A stretch of DNA of 64,000 nt from Shewanella sp. 10N.286.48.A6 (lineage in GTDB: Bacteria; Pseudomonadota; Gammaproteobacteria; Enterobacterales; Shewanellaceae). Positions within the stretch are counted from its first letter, which is position 1; each line of letters starts with the position of its first letter. The position numbers and the translations under genes are program-made. The notes beneath the pieces are model-generated. The model was not told the DNA's origin, made no database searches, and was given only the letters and a program-made list of their open reading frames with translations. Shown one piece after another: positions 18,847 to 27,761 of the stretch. Location: NCBI RefSeq assembly GCF_002873135.1, contig NZ_MCVI01000014.1, forward strand, positions 98,657-162,656. Reading direction: 5' to 3'.

Positions 18847-19887
18847 TTAAAGCACACCGCGTTTCATTTGATCACGCTCAATTGATTCAAATAGCGCTTT
18901 AAAGTTACCTTCACCAAAGCCTAGGTTGTTCTTACGCTGAATAATTTCAATGAAGATTGGCCCAAACAGGTTTTTAGTGAAAATTTGTAATAGGTAACCA
19001 TCGTCATCACCATCAACTAAAATTTGGTGATGCTTGATGCGATCTCTATCTTCAGTGACTTGTGGTAGCTTGTCAAAAATAGTGTCGTAATACTCAGGAA
19101 TAATATCCAGCGTTTTAATTGCGGTACCTTCCATTGCATCTAAAGAGCCAACAATATCACGGCTTCTAAAGGCTAAATGCTGAACCCCTGGGCCATTATA
19201 TTCACCTAAATATTCATCAATTTGGTTCTTGTCATTGCCTTTACCTTCATTAATCGGAATACAGAAGCTGCCATCAGGTGAACGCAGGGCGTAAGATACA
19301 AGCGCAGTTTGTGAACCACTAATATCAAAATAACGCACTTCAGTGAAACCAAAAATATCTTTATAAAAGTTGGCCCATTTTTCCATGGTGCCTTTATAAA
19401 CATTGTTGGTCAGGTGATCGACTTCCATAAAGCCTTTTTCTTCTACAATAATAGGTTCAGCTAAATCTTCAAAATCATTAGCATAAATATTATTGTCAGT
19501 GCCAAATACATCGATGAAGTAAATTAAGCTATCACCAATACCGTAAATAGCAGGGTAAGGCATATCTTTAGCCGTATCATCAGCCGGTTTTGCGCCGCGC
19601 GCTACAGCTTCAGTGTAAGCAAATTGTGCATCTTCAACACGCCAGCCCATAGAACAAATAGCGGGGCCATGAGACTTAGCAAATTCAGCTGAGAAGCCTT
19701 GCTTAGATTTGTTCAATAAGAAGTTGATATCGTTTTGTTGGTAGTAAACGATATCGCTATGTTTAGCTTGTTTAAGCATTGAAAAACCAAAGTCGACAAA
19801 CACTTGATGCATAAAATCAGTATCAGGACTGGCAAATTCAGTAAATTCAATACCTAGTAGTCCAAGTGGGTTTGTTTCGCTAGCCAT
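18847..19887 (-). CDS. hpd: 4-Hydroxyphenylpyruvate dioxygenase
   Basis: Hpd converts 4-hydroxyphenylpyruvate to homogentisate using Fe(II) and oxygen, in tyrosine catabolism. The 346-residue protein has the two VOC half-domains. Iron ligands are recognisable: His in EVDHLTNNV, His in GVQHLAFRS and Glu in GPIFIEIIQR near the C-terminus. It lies 72 bp downstream of hmgA on the same strand, so both steps, to homogentisate and its ring cleavage, are likely coexpressed. No fumarylacetoacetase or maleylacetoacetate isomerase gene is in the window. Confidence 0.95.
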   Translation of the reverse strand: MASETNPLGLLGIEFTEFASPDTDFMHQVFVDFGFSMLKQAKHSDIVYYQQNDINFLLNKSKQGFSAEFAKSHGPAICSMGWRVEDAQFAYTEAVARGAKPADDTAKDMPYPAIYGIGDSLIYFIDVFGTDNNIYANDFEDLAEPIIVEEKGFMEVDHLTNNVYKGTMEKWANFYKDIFGFTEVRYFDISGSQTALVSYALRSPDGSFCIPINEGKGNDKNQIDEYLGEYNGPGVQHLAFRSRDIVGSLDAMEGTAIKTLDIIPEYYDTIFDKLPQVTEDRDRIKHHQILVDGDDDGYLLQIFTKNLFGPIFIEIIQRKNNLGFGEGNFKALFESIERDQMKRGVL

Positions 19888-19959
19888 GGTGTTTTCCTTA
19901 ATAATTATCTTTATTTTTCATCACTCTGTGGTGATGTGTAATAGGGATGCTGTTGGTGA

Positions 19960-21120
19960 TTAATCTTCAATCCAAGAGCGGTTGTAATCATCACTCATGC
20001 AGTTTTTGACATGGGTGGTTAAATTAAGTGGCGCAAAGGTATCAACCATTACGGCATATTCGTAAGTTTCGGTTTTGCCGATAGAGGCTTCGGTGCGCCC
20101 AGGTTGTGGCCCATGTGGCACGCCTTTTTGATGCAAGGTCATGTAACCTGCTTCAATACCTGTGCGGCTCATAAAGTCACCGTCAACGTAATACAGCACT
20201 TCGTCGCTATCGATGTTGTTGTGGTAATAAGGCGCTGGAATTGATTCTGGGTGGAAGTCATAGGGACGCGGTACAAAGTTACATATCACAAAATTGTTAG
20301 CCGTAAACACGATATGGTCAGAAGGCGGTAAATGAATTTTTCCTACTTTAGGTGCATATTCGGTGATATTAAATGCCCAAGGATAGACGCAGCCATCCCA
20401 GCCCACTAAATCAAATGGATGCCACTCTAAGGTGGTGAGTTGATACTTATCGCCAAACTTGCTGACTAAAGAAAACTCACCTTTTTCAACGGTAGCATCA
20501 GTAAGTTCAGGGGTGCGAATATCACGTTCACAATATGGCGCTGACTCCAGCATTTGCCCATAGTCATTTCTAAAATGTTTGGGTACTTCAACCATTGAGT
20601 TTGATTCAATAACGAATAAGCGTACATTACTGTAATCATTAAACTTGAGCTGGTAAGTCGTGCCTCTCGGAATGATTAAGTAATCCCATTGCTTAACTTG
20701 AAGTTGACCATATTCACTTAACAGCGTTCCTTCACCTTGGTGGACAAAGACCACTTCATCAGCATAGGCATTACGGTAAAACTCAGCCGTATCTTCAGTG
20801 ACTTTGGCTGTGTACATGGCCACATCACTGTTATAAAAAATCTTGTTACGGGCACTGAAAAAGTTGCCGCTGCAATCAGCTTGGCGCGAATCGAGTTTGT
20901 AGTTTTGGATTAACGAGTCTTGCCACTCGTCGCCGTGCTCAAGAGCATAGGGAGCCACCGCTAATGCCTTAGTCGGCATATTATGGTGATATTTATTGGA
21001 GTAAATATTGGCAAAGCCGTGAGTAGAAAACAGTTCTTCACGGTAAAGCTCGCCAGAGTCTTTTTTAAAAGCGATATGGCGTTTAGAAGGTATTTGTCCT
21101 TGTTGAACATAAACCGGCAT
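19960..21120 (-). CDS. hmgA: Homogentisate 1,2-dioxygenase
   Basis: HmgA opens the homogentisate ring to maleylacetoacetate. The 386-residue protein is of the shorter bacterial branch, with a cupin core: VVFVHQGEGTLLSEYG in the first half, and the iron-binding region in the second half (HPFDLVGWDGCVYPW, then PHGPQPGR). A functional hmgA is expected to prevent accumulation of homogentisate-derived brown pigment (pyomelanin), known from Shewanella strains lacking it. It precedes hpd in a two-gene unit and is divergent from a LysR gene across 248 bp. Confidence 0.92.
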   Translation of the reverse strand: MPVYVQQGQIPSKRHIAFKKDSGELYREELFSTHGFANIYSNKYHHNMPTKALAVAPYALEHGDEWQDSLIQNYKLDSRQADCSGNFFSARNKIFYNSDVAMYTAKVTEDTAEFYRNAYADEVVFVHQGEGTLLSEYGQLQVKQWDYLIIPRGTTYQLKFNDYSNVRLFVIESNSMVEVPKHFRNDYGQMLESAPYCERDIRTPELTDATVEKGEFSLVSKFGDKYQLTTLEWHPFDLVGWDGCVYPWAFNITEYAPKVGKIHLPPSDHIVFTANNFVICNFVPRPYDFHPESIPAPYYHNNIDSDEVLYYVDGDFMSRTGIEAGYMTLHQKGVPHGPQPGRTEASIGKTETYEYAVMVDTFAPLNLTTHVKNCMSDDYNRSWIED

Positions 21121-21281
21121 CGTAACTCCTCAACTCTTATTCGTTTGGTTGTCGTTATTGAGCTTCATTAATCTGCTTTGTTAATGTTTTTCTAGCGCAG
21201 CGTTAATAAACTATTTGTGATCTAGTTAACAATTTAGTTGCTAGGATGGACAAAAAAAAGAATAATAAACCACTTAACTTA

Positions 21282-21296
21282 ATCTAATTTTTAGAT
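21282..21296. promoter_or_regulatory. Candidate LysR operator
   Basis: The 15-bp inverted repeat ATCTAA-TTT-TTAGAT lies in the divergent hmgA/lysR interval, about 70 bp before the lysR start. Such T-N11-A palindromes are typical LysR-type sites. Assignment to this regulator is inference. Confidence 0.4.
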
Positions 21297-21368
21297 GGTT
21301 AATAAAAGTTTACATAAGTGTCACGACTGCAGAACACTTAAAGGCAGAATAGGGACATGGAGGCTTAA

Positions 21369-22301
21369 ATGAAAATCGATGTAGAAGCATTTAATGTGCT
21401 ACAAGTACTTGTTGAAGAAGGAAGTTTTTCTAAAGCCTCTGAGCGGCTACACAAAGCGCAATCAGCAGTAAGTTATCAAGTAAAAAAACTCGAGCAACAC
21501 CTAGGGGTGACTTTATTTAATCGGTCTCAATATCGGGCTGAATTAACCCCAGAAGGCAAAGTGATTTTGGCTGAAGGCCAACGGTTACTGCAACATTTAG
21601 CCAATATTGAACATTTAGCCAGTCGTTTTAGCGAAGGTTGGGAGCCAAAGCTTGAATTGGTGATTGACGGCGCGCTGCCAATGGAGCCTATCATGACAGC
21701 GTTAAAGCGCATGTCTGAGCATAATATTCCTACCAAGATACAACTTAACATGGAATTTTTAGGCGGCGTTCAACATCGTTTTGAGCGAGATAAAGCCGAT
21801 TTAATGCTGGTTAAGGATTACCTTGCAGGGCCTTATTTTTCTGCCCAACAACTGCCACCAGTGACCAGTTTATTGGTTTGCTCATCGCAGCATCCTCTTG
21901 CTGAGTTATCCGGTGTTACCCTGACTGATCTGCAGCAACATGTAGAATTAACCATTGAAGACTCATCGCCGCAAAAACTACACCGAGACGAGTTACAGTT
22001 TGGCGGCGACAAAGTGTTTTACTTATCAGGCTTTATTATGAAGAAAAATGCCTTACTAAAAGGGCTAGGTTTTGGCTGGATGCCGGAGTTTCTTATTAAT
22101 GATGAGCTTACGGGCAAGAATTTAGCCATAGTAGATTTTGTTGGTGGCCATAGATTTAGATTTACCCCGCAGTTAGTATCTACCCTAGAAAGGCCACTTG
22201 GGCGGGCGGGGCGATTATTTACTGAGTTAATTTCAGAAGAATTTGCAACTTTTAATCAATCAACTAATGATCAAAAAATAAGCCATTCGGCCATTGGTTA
22301 G
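21369..22301 (+). CDS. LysR family transcriptional regulator
   Basis: The N-terminal 60 residues are the LysR winged helix-turn-helix (FNVLQVLVEEGSFSKASERLHKAQSAVSYQVKKLEQHLG); the rest is the periplasmic-binding-protein-like effector domain. Length, 310 residues, is usual. It is transcribed divergently from hmgA-hpd, which suggests, but does not prove, that it controls homogentisate catabolism in response to a pathway aromatic. It may instead be tied to the EVE gene, 44 bp downstream. Confidence 0.9.
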   Translation: MKIDVEAFNVLQVLVEEGSFSKASERLHKAQSAVSYQVKKLEQHLGVTLFNRSQYRAELTPEGKVILAEGQRLLQHLANIEHLASRFSEGWEPKLELVIDGALPMEPIMTALKRMSEHNIPTKIQLNMEFLGGVQHRFERDKADLMLVKDYLAGPYFSAQQLPPVTSLLVCSSQHPLAELSGVTLTDLQQHVELTIEDSSPQKLHRDELQFGGDKVFYLSGFIMKKNALLKGLGFGWMPEFLINDELTGKNLAIVDFVGGHRFRFTPQLVSTLERPLGRAGRLFTELISEEFATFNQSTNDQKISHSAIG

Positions 22302-22345
22302 TTATGGATTGCATAAGTATTATCGTTTTACTGTTAAGGATTTAA

Positions 22346-22801
22346 ATGAAGTATTGGTTAATGAAATCGGAACCTGATGAGTTCAGCATTGACGATTTAG
22401 CAGCATGTTTACCACAGTCAGAACCCTGGCAAGGGATACGTAATTATCAGGCGCGAAACTTTTTACGGGATGAGGTAAAAACAGGAGATTTAGTGCTGTT
22501 TTACCATTCCAGCTGTAAAGTTCCCGCTGTTGTGGGGGTTGCTGAAGTGACGTCAGATGCTTATAACGATTTAAGTGCTTTTGATAGTCAAAGTGCTTAT
22601 TTTGACCCTAAGTCAGATAAACAAAAACCGAGATGGGTTGCAGTAGATATTCGTTTTAATCAAAAGTTAACCCGCATTATTACCTTGGCGCAGTTAAAAG
22701 CAGATCCAAAACTTGCTGACATGGTATTGGTAAGTAAAGGCGCTAGGTTGAGTGTTCAACCTGTGACAGAAGAAGAGTTCAACTATATCGTTGCCTTATA
22801 A
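22346..22801 (+). CDS. EVE domain-containing protein
   Basis: This 151-residue protein is a single EVE domain, a PUA-like fold that binds modified nucleotides. Signatures are MKSEPDEFSIDDL at the start, WQGIRNYQARNFLRD, GDLVLFYHSS and the C-terminal LVSKGARLSVQPV. EVE/PUA-like proteins are discussed as readers of modified DNA or RNA; the cellular role of this one is unknown. It follows the LysR gene by 44 bp and is closed by a strong terminator. Confidence 0.92.
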   Translation: MKYWLMKSEPDEFSIDDLAACLPQSEPWQGIRNYQARNFLRDEVKTGDLVLFYHSSCKVPAVVGVAEVTSDAYNDLSAFDSQSAYFDPKSDKQKPRWVAVDIRFNQKLTRIITLAQLKADPKLADMVLVSKGARLSVQPVTEEEFNYIVAL

Positions 22802-22825
22802 ATGCTTTATAAATGCCTTAAACAT

Positions 22826-22861
22826 AAAAAAGGAGTGCTAATAAATTAGCGCTCCTTTTTT
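22826..22861 (+). terminator. Terminator after the EVE gene
   Basis: GGAGTGCTAA (22832-22841) pairs with TTAGCGCTCC (22846-22855), one G-U pair, flanked by A6 and T6. It may also serve the convergent yccF gene. Confidence 0.9.
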
Positions 22862-22898
22862 AACATTCAATAGTAACAGCAATTAAAATTGGTTTAGA

Positions 22899-23312
22899 TT
22901 AATAGCTTTCTTTTGCCACAATGGTTTGTCCAATCGGAGTGAGGCTTAATAAAGCCAGCTTCACATGCTGTATGGCAAACGGAATACCAATGATGGTGAC
23001 AAAACAAGCCAGTGCATGGGTTAGGTGACCTATGGCTAACCAGATACCAAAAAATAAAAACCAGATTACATTACCGATCATTCCCAATGGGCCAGTACCA
23101 AAATCTTCTAAACCTGAAAGATGTTTGCGGTTCACGTTTTCTTGGCCGAATGGCCAAAATGCCATTTCACCAATGACGAAACAGGCTCGGCCAAAGGGGA
23201 TACCAATAATACTGATAAAACACAATAACCCAGCTAACCACCAAGCTAAGCCCATTATAAAACCACCCATGATGAACCAGGCGATATTAAATACTAATCT
23301 TAATACTGACAT
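22899..23312 (-). CDS. yccF: YccF family inner membrane protein
   Basis: The protein has two copies of the YccF domain, each with a hydrophobic hairpin ending in the motif IIGIPFG/A (about residues 36-41 and 111-116). It is an inner-membrane protein of unknown function with about four membrane segments. The start at 23312 is preceded by AAGGGA at good spacing and gives the family N-terminus MSVLRLVFNIAW; a frame open 25 codons further upstream has no ribosome site. It is monocistronic. Confidence 0.9.
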   Translation of the reverse strand: MSVLRLVFNIAWFIMGGFIMGLAWWLAGLLCFISIIGIPFGRACFVIGEMAFWPFGQENVNRKHLSGLEDFGTGPLGMIGNVIWFLFFGIWLAIGHLTHALACFVTIIGIPFAIQHVKLALLSLTPIGQTIVAKESY

Positions 23313-23554
23313 CGAAAATCCCTTACTAGTTGTTATAACGTACGATTCTAATCGTGCTATGTACAGTTTGTTAGTCGAACTATGCACTATTGAAGCGAAA
23401 TCTGTGCCACATTATATATATTTTTTATCTTGCTGAATTTAAACGATAATTCTATAAGGTATATTGTCTCTTAAACTCTCAGCATAAATAGGTTAGTTAA
23501 AAACAACATTTTTTAGTTAAAATAATAACTCTACTCATTGATGTTGAGATAAAC

Positions 23555-24550
23555 ATGTTTGCCACCACACCAGTACAAACCATTCGATTTGCAGAGCAGG
23601 CAATATTTGTAAAACGCGATGATTTACTCCACCCGGATTTCAGTGGTAACAAAGCGCGAAAATTTCAATATTTTCTCGAGCAAGATTTCCCTCTAGTAAA
23701 AAAACTGGTTGGCTATGGCTCAGCGCAAGCAAATTCGCTGCACTCTTTAGCTGCCTTAACCAAAATGCGCGGCTGGCAACTTGATTATTATGTTGACCAT
23801 ATAGCTGGCTATCTTAAGCAAAACCCCCAAGGAAACTATAAAGCGGCCTTAGACAACGGCGCCAACATCATTGAAAAGCCAGCGGGTATTGAGCTGAACC
23901 TAGAGACTTATGTACAACAAGATATTCAAGCGCCGTTTGAATCGAACCAAGAACCGATAGATAAAAGTGTGGTGTTTGTTCCCGAGGGCGGGCGTTGTGA
24001 ATATGCTCAGCTAGGGCTTGATCAACTAGGGCGAGAGATTATTGAATGGCTTAAACAAAATAATATGAAAAAGTTAGAGCTATTTCTTCCTTCAGGTACT
24101 GGTACCACGGCACTTTACTTACAACGTTTTTTTGTCGAATTCAGTAAAACAGCCAGCCGCTCAGACCTCTCGCTGCCCAGTGTAACGGTATTAACCTGCA
24201 GCTGTGTTGGCGGTGATGAATATCTCACTAAGCAGTTTTATCAATTAACCGATAATACTGACTATCATCCAAGGATCATCTCTAATGGTAAAAAGTATCA
24301 TTTTGGTAAGTTGAACCGTCAGTGTTATGACATGTGGCAACACGTCAATAAGCAAGGTATTGAATTTGAATTGTTGTATGACCCAGTTGGTTTCATCATG
24401 CTGGAGCATTATCTAAATACTGCAAACCTAAGCGGCGATGACTTAAACAAAGGTGCTGCTGTTCCTGTGATGTATTTACATCAAGGGGGCTTGCTGGGTA
24501 ATCCAAGCATGTTAGCGCGCTACAAAAGGAAATATCAACAGCAAGGATGA
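23555..24550 (+). CDS. PLP-dependent ACC deaminase/D-cysteine desulfhydrase family protein
   Basis: The protein belongs to the fold-II PLP family that includes 1-aminocyclopropane-1-carboxylate deaminase and D-cysteine desulfhydrase. The PLP lysine is in SGNKARKFQYF, about residue 32, after KRDDLLHPD. A Ser/Asn-rich substrate loop (GSAQANSLHSLA) and the phosphate site PSGTGTTALYL follow. At 331 residues the length is normal. ACC deaminases and desulfhydrases differ at a few active-site residues that I cannot weigh reliably, so the reaction is left open. It stands alone. Confidence 0.85.
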   Translation: MFATTPVQTIRFAEQAIFVKRDDLLHPDFSGNKARKFQYFLEQDFPLVKKLVGYGSAQANSLHSLAALTKMRGWQLDYYVDHIAGYLKQNPQGNYKAALDNGANIIEKPAGIELNLETYVQQDIQAPFESNQEPIDKSVVFVPEGGRCEYAQLGLDQLGREIIEWLKQNNMKKLELFLPSGTGTTALYLQRFFVEFSKTASRSDLSLPSVTVLTCSCVGGDEYLTKQFYQLTDNTDYHPRIISNGKKYHFGKLNRQCYDMWQHVNKQGIEFELLYDPVGFIMLEHYLNTANLSGDDLNKGAAVPVMYLHQGGLLGNPSMLARYKRKYQQQG

Positions 24551-24781
24551 TAGCGGGTTTATATCTAGGCTAGATAAGCATTCATTAGAGACAATATTGA
24601 AAATTGATTTGAATTATGACGTTGGAGAGTTGCTTAGAGAAGGATTTGAAAAGTGCTCTTGGGTGAGGGTAACTTCATGTTGCTCAGTTCTAATAAACGT
24701 CCGGTAAGGTGTGAGAGGAAATACCGAGAAGCGATGTCTATTGAGTAACTGAGCAAATGAATAACGCAAGCGTTAAAAGTC

Positions 24782-24955
24782 TTACTTGTTAGCCGTAAGT
24801 AACCATTTCATAAATGTTAACGCTTCAGTGCGCTTAGAAAAAGTTGTTTTAGTTTTACCTTGGCTATCGGTAAAAGCTATTGAGTTTTTATTTGATGATA
24901 TTGAATTAACAGGGAAATTAACTGTAATTTCATGACCATTTATGTTGTATGACAT
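24782..24955 (-). CDS. Small protein, 57 aa, unknown
   Basis: The start is decided by a strong ribosome site: AAAGGAG, then 8 bp, then ATG at 24955. A GTG three codons earlier would abut the ribosome site. The protein is basic and polar, with beta-like N-terminal strands (MSYNINGHEITVNFPV) and a helical C-terminus (TEALTFMKWLLTANK). No family is recognised. It stands alone, with large noncoding intervals on both sides, and its promoter must lie in 24970-25100. The good translation signal makes a real gene likely. Confidence 0.65.
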   Translation of the reverse strand: MSYNINGHEITVNFPVNSISSNKNSIAFTDSQGKTKTTFSKRTEALTFMKWLLTANK

Positions 24956-25478
24956 GTGCCACACTCCTTTTTAATTTTCACCTTTTTGGTGAGTAAGTAA
25001 TAACAATATTTATCCTTAAGCAGTTGTGTTGCGTAAGTTTAGATTGATGTGCTTAAGTTCACTGTGCTTATTACACTTACAAGTAGGCTGGTTTGATCAA
25101 TTCTATTTTTAATCGCCAATTTACTTGCTGTAGTTAGTTGAACATAGGCATATGACAAACAAATGACAGAGAACAACTTAGCAAATGACTTGTAGTGTGG
25201 GTTTACTGCATGTAGTGAGTGACTAACAGAAGGGTAAACAAATAATTACAAGAAAACTTAAATACACAGAGGATATTAGTCATATATTTTTTATATAGCA
25301 ATACATTTTTTACAATTCAGGACAATTAATGGATAAAAGGTGAACTTAATCGCCCTTTATCTGAATATTTATCCAACAAAAGCAGCAACACACTGTACTT
25401 TGTGGCGACTTATCCTCAGTTAGGGTAAATAATCTAGCTAAGTCGACGATAAGCATAACTGTTATAAAAACCGCAAAA
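24956..25478. other. Noncoding interval upstream of the 57-aa gene
   Basis: About 520 bp hold no gene I can support on either strand. The short direct repeats (AAATGAC near 25159 and 25181) are not distinctive. The interval must contain the promoter of the 57-aa gene, read leftward. Confidence 0.5.
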
Positions 25479-25512
25479 AAAAGAGTGCTTTGTGTCATTA
25501 AAGCACTCTTTT
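25479..25512 (-). terminator. Terminator of the sigma/ChrR operon
   Basis: GAGTGCTTT (25483-25491) and AAAGCACTC (25500-25508) form a 9-bp stem with A and T runs outside. It lies 35 bp after the chrR stop. Confidence 0.9.
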
Positions 25513-25546
25513 ATCTTTAAAATCAGAGTCAGTGTTAAGCCGTTGA

Positions 25547-26224
25547 TTAATAAATCAGTTCGCCTATTGGGTTGAGTAGCTTACTGATCCCTTTAGTAAA
25601 ATATAAAGGCGCATCAACAACGGTATAACATAAACACCCCTCAACTGTTTTAGGGCTGTGCTCATGGTCACTATTAAGTAACAAAAAGTCACCTGCGCTG
25701 TAGGTGTTGTATTCATCGCTGAATTCGCCTGCTAACAACAAGGTCAACTCTTGGCCTTTATGGGTGTGCTGTGGGATTTCGCCGTTTTTATCAATATGCA
25801 GTAAACTCGCTCTTGCTTGTTTCTCGCCGGTGTCGAGTCTTAACCGACTGACTTTACCTATACCTTGCCAATGGTTTTCTACTTGCTGGCGAAATGCAGC
25901 CGGTAAATTGTATTGCTGACCTTTGACCTTGACTGCGACCTTGGTTTGCTTTGGCGATACATCAACGGCATCATCCATTTGCATCATAGTGTTAAGCATG
26001 GCTTCAAGCTCTGCATCCATAGCTTCATTTATGCTTGAATCTAGTGATGCTGTGGGTTGCGCATTTAAGCTGTTTTCAGCAGCAACCAAAGTTAGTTGCT
26101 CAATTTTATCGGCGCAATGACGACACAGTTCACAATGGGCTGACACGGCCAATGATAGAGACAAAGGCAGTTCTCCTTTGGCATGGAGAGACAGTAATTG
26201 CTCATCGGGGTGATAATTAATCAT
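25547..26224 (-). CDS. chrR: ChrR-type zinc anti-sigma factor
   Basis: ChrR binds and inactivates its ECF sigma factor, and releases it under singlet-oxygen-type stress. The N-terminal ZAS zinc domain is visible (LHAKGE, then the Cys/His cluster HCELCRHC). The C-terminal half is a cupin (HTHKGQELTLLLAGEF, then SAGDFLLLNSDHEHSP) that can hold a second metal. The start overlaps the end of the sigma gene by 8 bp, so both are translationally coupled. A poorly conserved linker of about 35 residues, around 60-95, joins the domains. A strong terminator follows. Confidence 0.92.
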   Translation of the reverse strand: MINYHPDEQLLSLHAKGELPLSLSLAVSAHCELCRHCADKIEQLTLVAAENSLNAQPTASLDSSINEAMDAELEAMLNTMMQMDDAVDVSPKQTKVAVKVKGQQYNLPAAFRQQVENHWQGIGKVSRLRLDTGEKQARASLLHIDKNGEIPQHTHKGQELTLLLAGEFSDEYNTYSAGDFLLLNSDHEHSPKTVEGCLCYTVVDAPLYFTKGISKLLNPIGELIY

Positions 26225-26879
26225 AATGTTTCTCCATGAAGCCTTTTAACTTCTCTAATCCTAATCTGAGTCTTGATTTAACCGTGCCAATGGGCACTTT
26301 CAATTTATCTGCCAGTTCTTGCTGAGTGAGCTCTTGCATGTAAATGCCTTGCACCACCTGTTTTTGCAGCGGCGGTAGTGACTCAACGTGTTTAAGCAAG
26401 GTGGCAGACAATTTGAAGTCATTTTCAGTTTCATCGCTGCCATCAGAATCGAATAGAGACCAAATATCGTCACCAAACGCATCTTCACGGTTATGTTGCA
26501 CTTTACGCAACATGTCAAAGCACTGATTACGCATGACTGTGAACACCCAAGTGCTTACTGCAGCTTTATCAACATTATAAAGATGGGCTTTAGTCCATAC
26601 TCGGGTCATGGTTTCTTGAACTAAGTCCATGGCTAAGCCTTGTTGGCTCAAACGTTGGATCCCAAAAGAACGTATTTTGGGCGAAAAATGAGCAAACAGC
26701 TTAGCAAAAGCAGCTTTATCTCTATGATTTGCAACACGTAGCATTAAGCCTGCAAGCATCTGGGCTTCGACATCATTTTTATCGGTTGATTTCATGGCAG
26801 TATCTATTGCTTTTGTATTTTTAGATAACATACCTTTATCATAACGACTTTGAACCGTTTGTGATTGAAAATTTTGCAT
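26217..26879 (-). CDS. rpoE: ECF sigma factor, RpoE/ECF11-like partner of ChrR
   Basis: The protein carries sigma region 2 (about residues 55-120: FAKLFAHFSPKIRSFG, then DLVQETMTRVWTKAHLY and VFTVMRNQCFDMLRK) and region 4 (LPPLQKQVVQGIYMQELTQQELADKL and the helix-turn-helix PIGTVKSRLRLGLEKLK). The N-terminal 40 residues are an extra polar extension; a later start is possible. Pairing with a cupin-type ChrR places it with the ECF11 group. A TGAACC-N16-CGTA element 110 bp upstream matches elements before the LON and lipocalin genes, so autoregulation is likely. Confidence 0.9.
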   Translation of the reverse strand: MQNFQSQTVQSRYDKGMLSKNTKAIDTAMKSTDKNDVEAQMLAGLMLRVANHRDKAAFAKLFAHFSPKIRSFGIQRLSQQGLAMDLVQETMTRVWTKAHLYNVDKAAVSTWVFTVMRNQCFDMLRKVQHNREDAFGDDIWSLFDSDGSDETENDFKLSATLLKHVESLPPLQKQVVQGIYMQELTQQELADKLKVPIGTVKSRLRLGLEKLKGFMEKHYD

Positions 26880-26989
26880 TTATTTTCACTCGCATCGTCA
26901 GTGTTAAGAGAGCTTTAGTCACATATATTGCATTAATCTGTTTTATATAGCAGGTTAAAAGCTGACTAAATCCGAAAGTTACTTGTTGA

Positions 26990-27015
26990 TACGCAAAAGG
27001 ATGAAAGATGGTTCA
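26990..27015 (-). promoter_or_regulatory. Candidate ECF sigma promoter of rpoE-chrR
   Basis: Read on the minus strand, TGAACC (27015-27010), a 16-bp spacer and CGTATC (from 26993) form a -35/-10 pair. The same spacing and CGTA box occur before the LON-domain and lipocalin genes. This resembles the TGATCC/CGTA type described for ECF11, from memory. Confidence 0.6.
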
Positions 27016-27127
27016 AAAAAGGCTTAAAAATGTGCAACTTTTTTATCATTTATTACTAAGAGTTAAAAATTTGAGTGGTTTGCTTTGAGTTAAAGTCGCT
27101 AACCACCTGATTTTGAATGCGTTAAGA

Positions 27128-27676
27128 TTACTTAATAATGCTGGTGATCAAGGCTTGGGTCATTTCGTGATTATGACTATTAATGCACTGGTACTTTTCC
27201 TCTGGGCTAATGGGCATTATCTCTAACCAGCGCTGACAGACCCATGACAAATTATTAAAGTCGTCATCTTTATAGTGAGATAATTGTTGTGGGTACTGCT
27301 GTAAAATCTCTTGTAAGGTTTTCTTTAAAAAATGTTGTTTGGGCTTTATATCTGTTTGCGGCCAATCGGGGATTAAACTGACATCACCTCTTTTTAAACC
27401 ATCAGCTTCAGTATCGAACTGATTGATTTTAAACCGCTGTTTACCTTCGATACTAATACCTAATAGTCCATCGTCTAGCGTTTCAAAATCGATAATATGA
27501 ACCCAAGTTCCTAAAGGCATGAGTTGGTTGTCACTGGTTAGCATGCATAAGCCAAAACCTTCACCTGATTTAAGTGATTCAGTCACTAAACGTTTATATC
27601 TTGGTTCAAAAATGCGCAATTGCGTGAAGCCTTGAGGTAACAAGCAAATGGATAATGGGAACAGAGGCAATTTCAT
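27128..27676 (-). CDS. LON peptidase N-terminal (substrate-binding) domain protein
   Basis: The protein is a stand-alone LON substrate-binding domain of 182 residues without the ATPase or protease parts. The family opening is clear (LPLFPLSICLLPQGFTQLRIFEPRYKRLV), as is the GFGLCML strand and the G-x-KRF block (IEGKQRFKI). Stand-alone copies are common, with no settled function. It lies 85 bp after the lipocalin gene and has a candidate ECF promoter just beyond that gene's stop codon, so it may belong to the rpoE-chrR regulon. Confidence 0.88.
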   Translation of the reverse strand: MKLPLFPLSICLLPQGFTQLRIFEPRYKRLVTESLKSGEGFGLCMLTSDNQLMPLGTWVHIIDFETLDDGLLGISIEGKQRFKINQFDTEADGLKRGDVSLIPDWPQTDIKPKQHFLKKTLQEILQQYPQQLSHYKDDDFNNLSWVCQRWLEIMPISPEEKYQCINSHNHEMTQALITSIIK

Positions 27677-27735
27677 AACAGCACCTTTATTACTAACTTA
27701 ATGATGAATGTAGTATTCATGTTTTCAATAGTTTA

Positions 27736-27761
27736 TACGGTGATATTGAGGGTAATGATCA
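27736..27761 (-). promoter_or_regulatory. Candidate ECF sigma promoter of the LON-domain gene
   Basis: On the minus strand, TGATCA (27761-27756), a 16-bp spacer and CGTATA (from 27739) match the element before rpoE. It begins right after the lipocalin stop codon and lies 60 bp before the LON-gene ATG. Confidence 0.6.
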
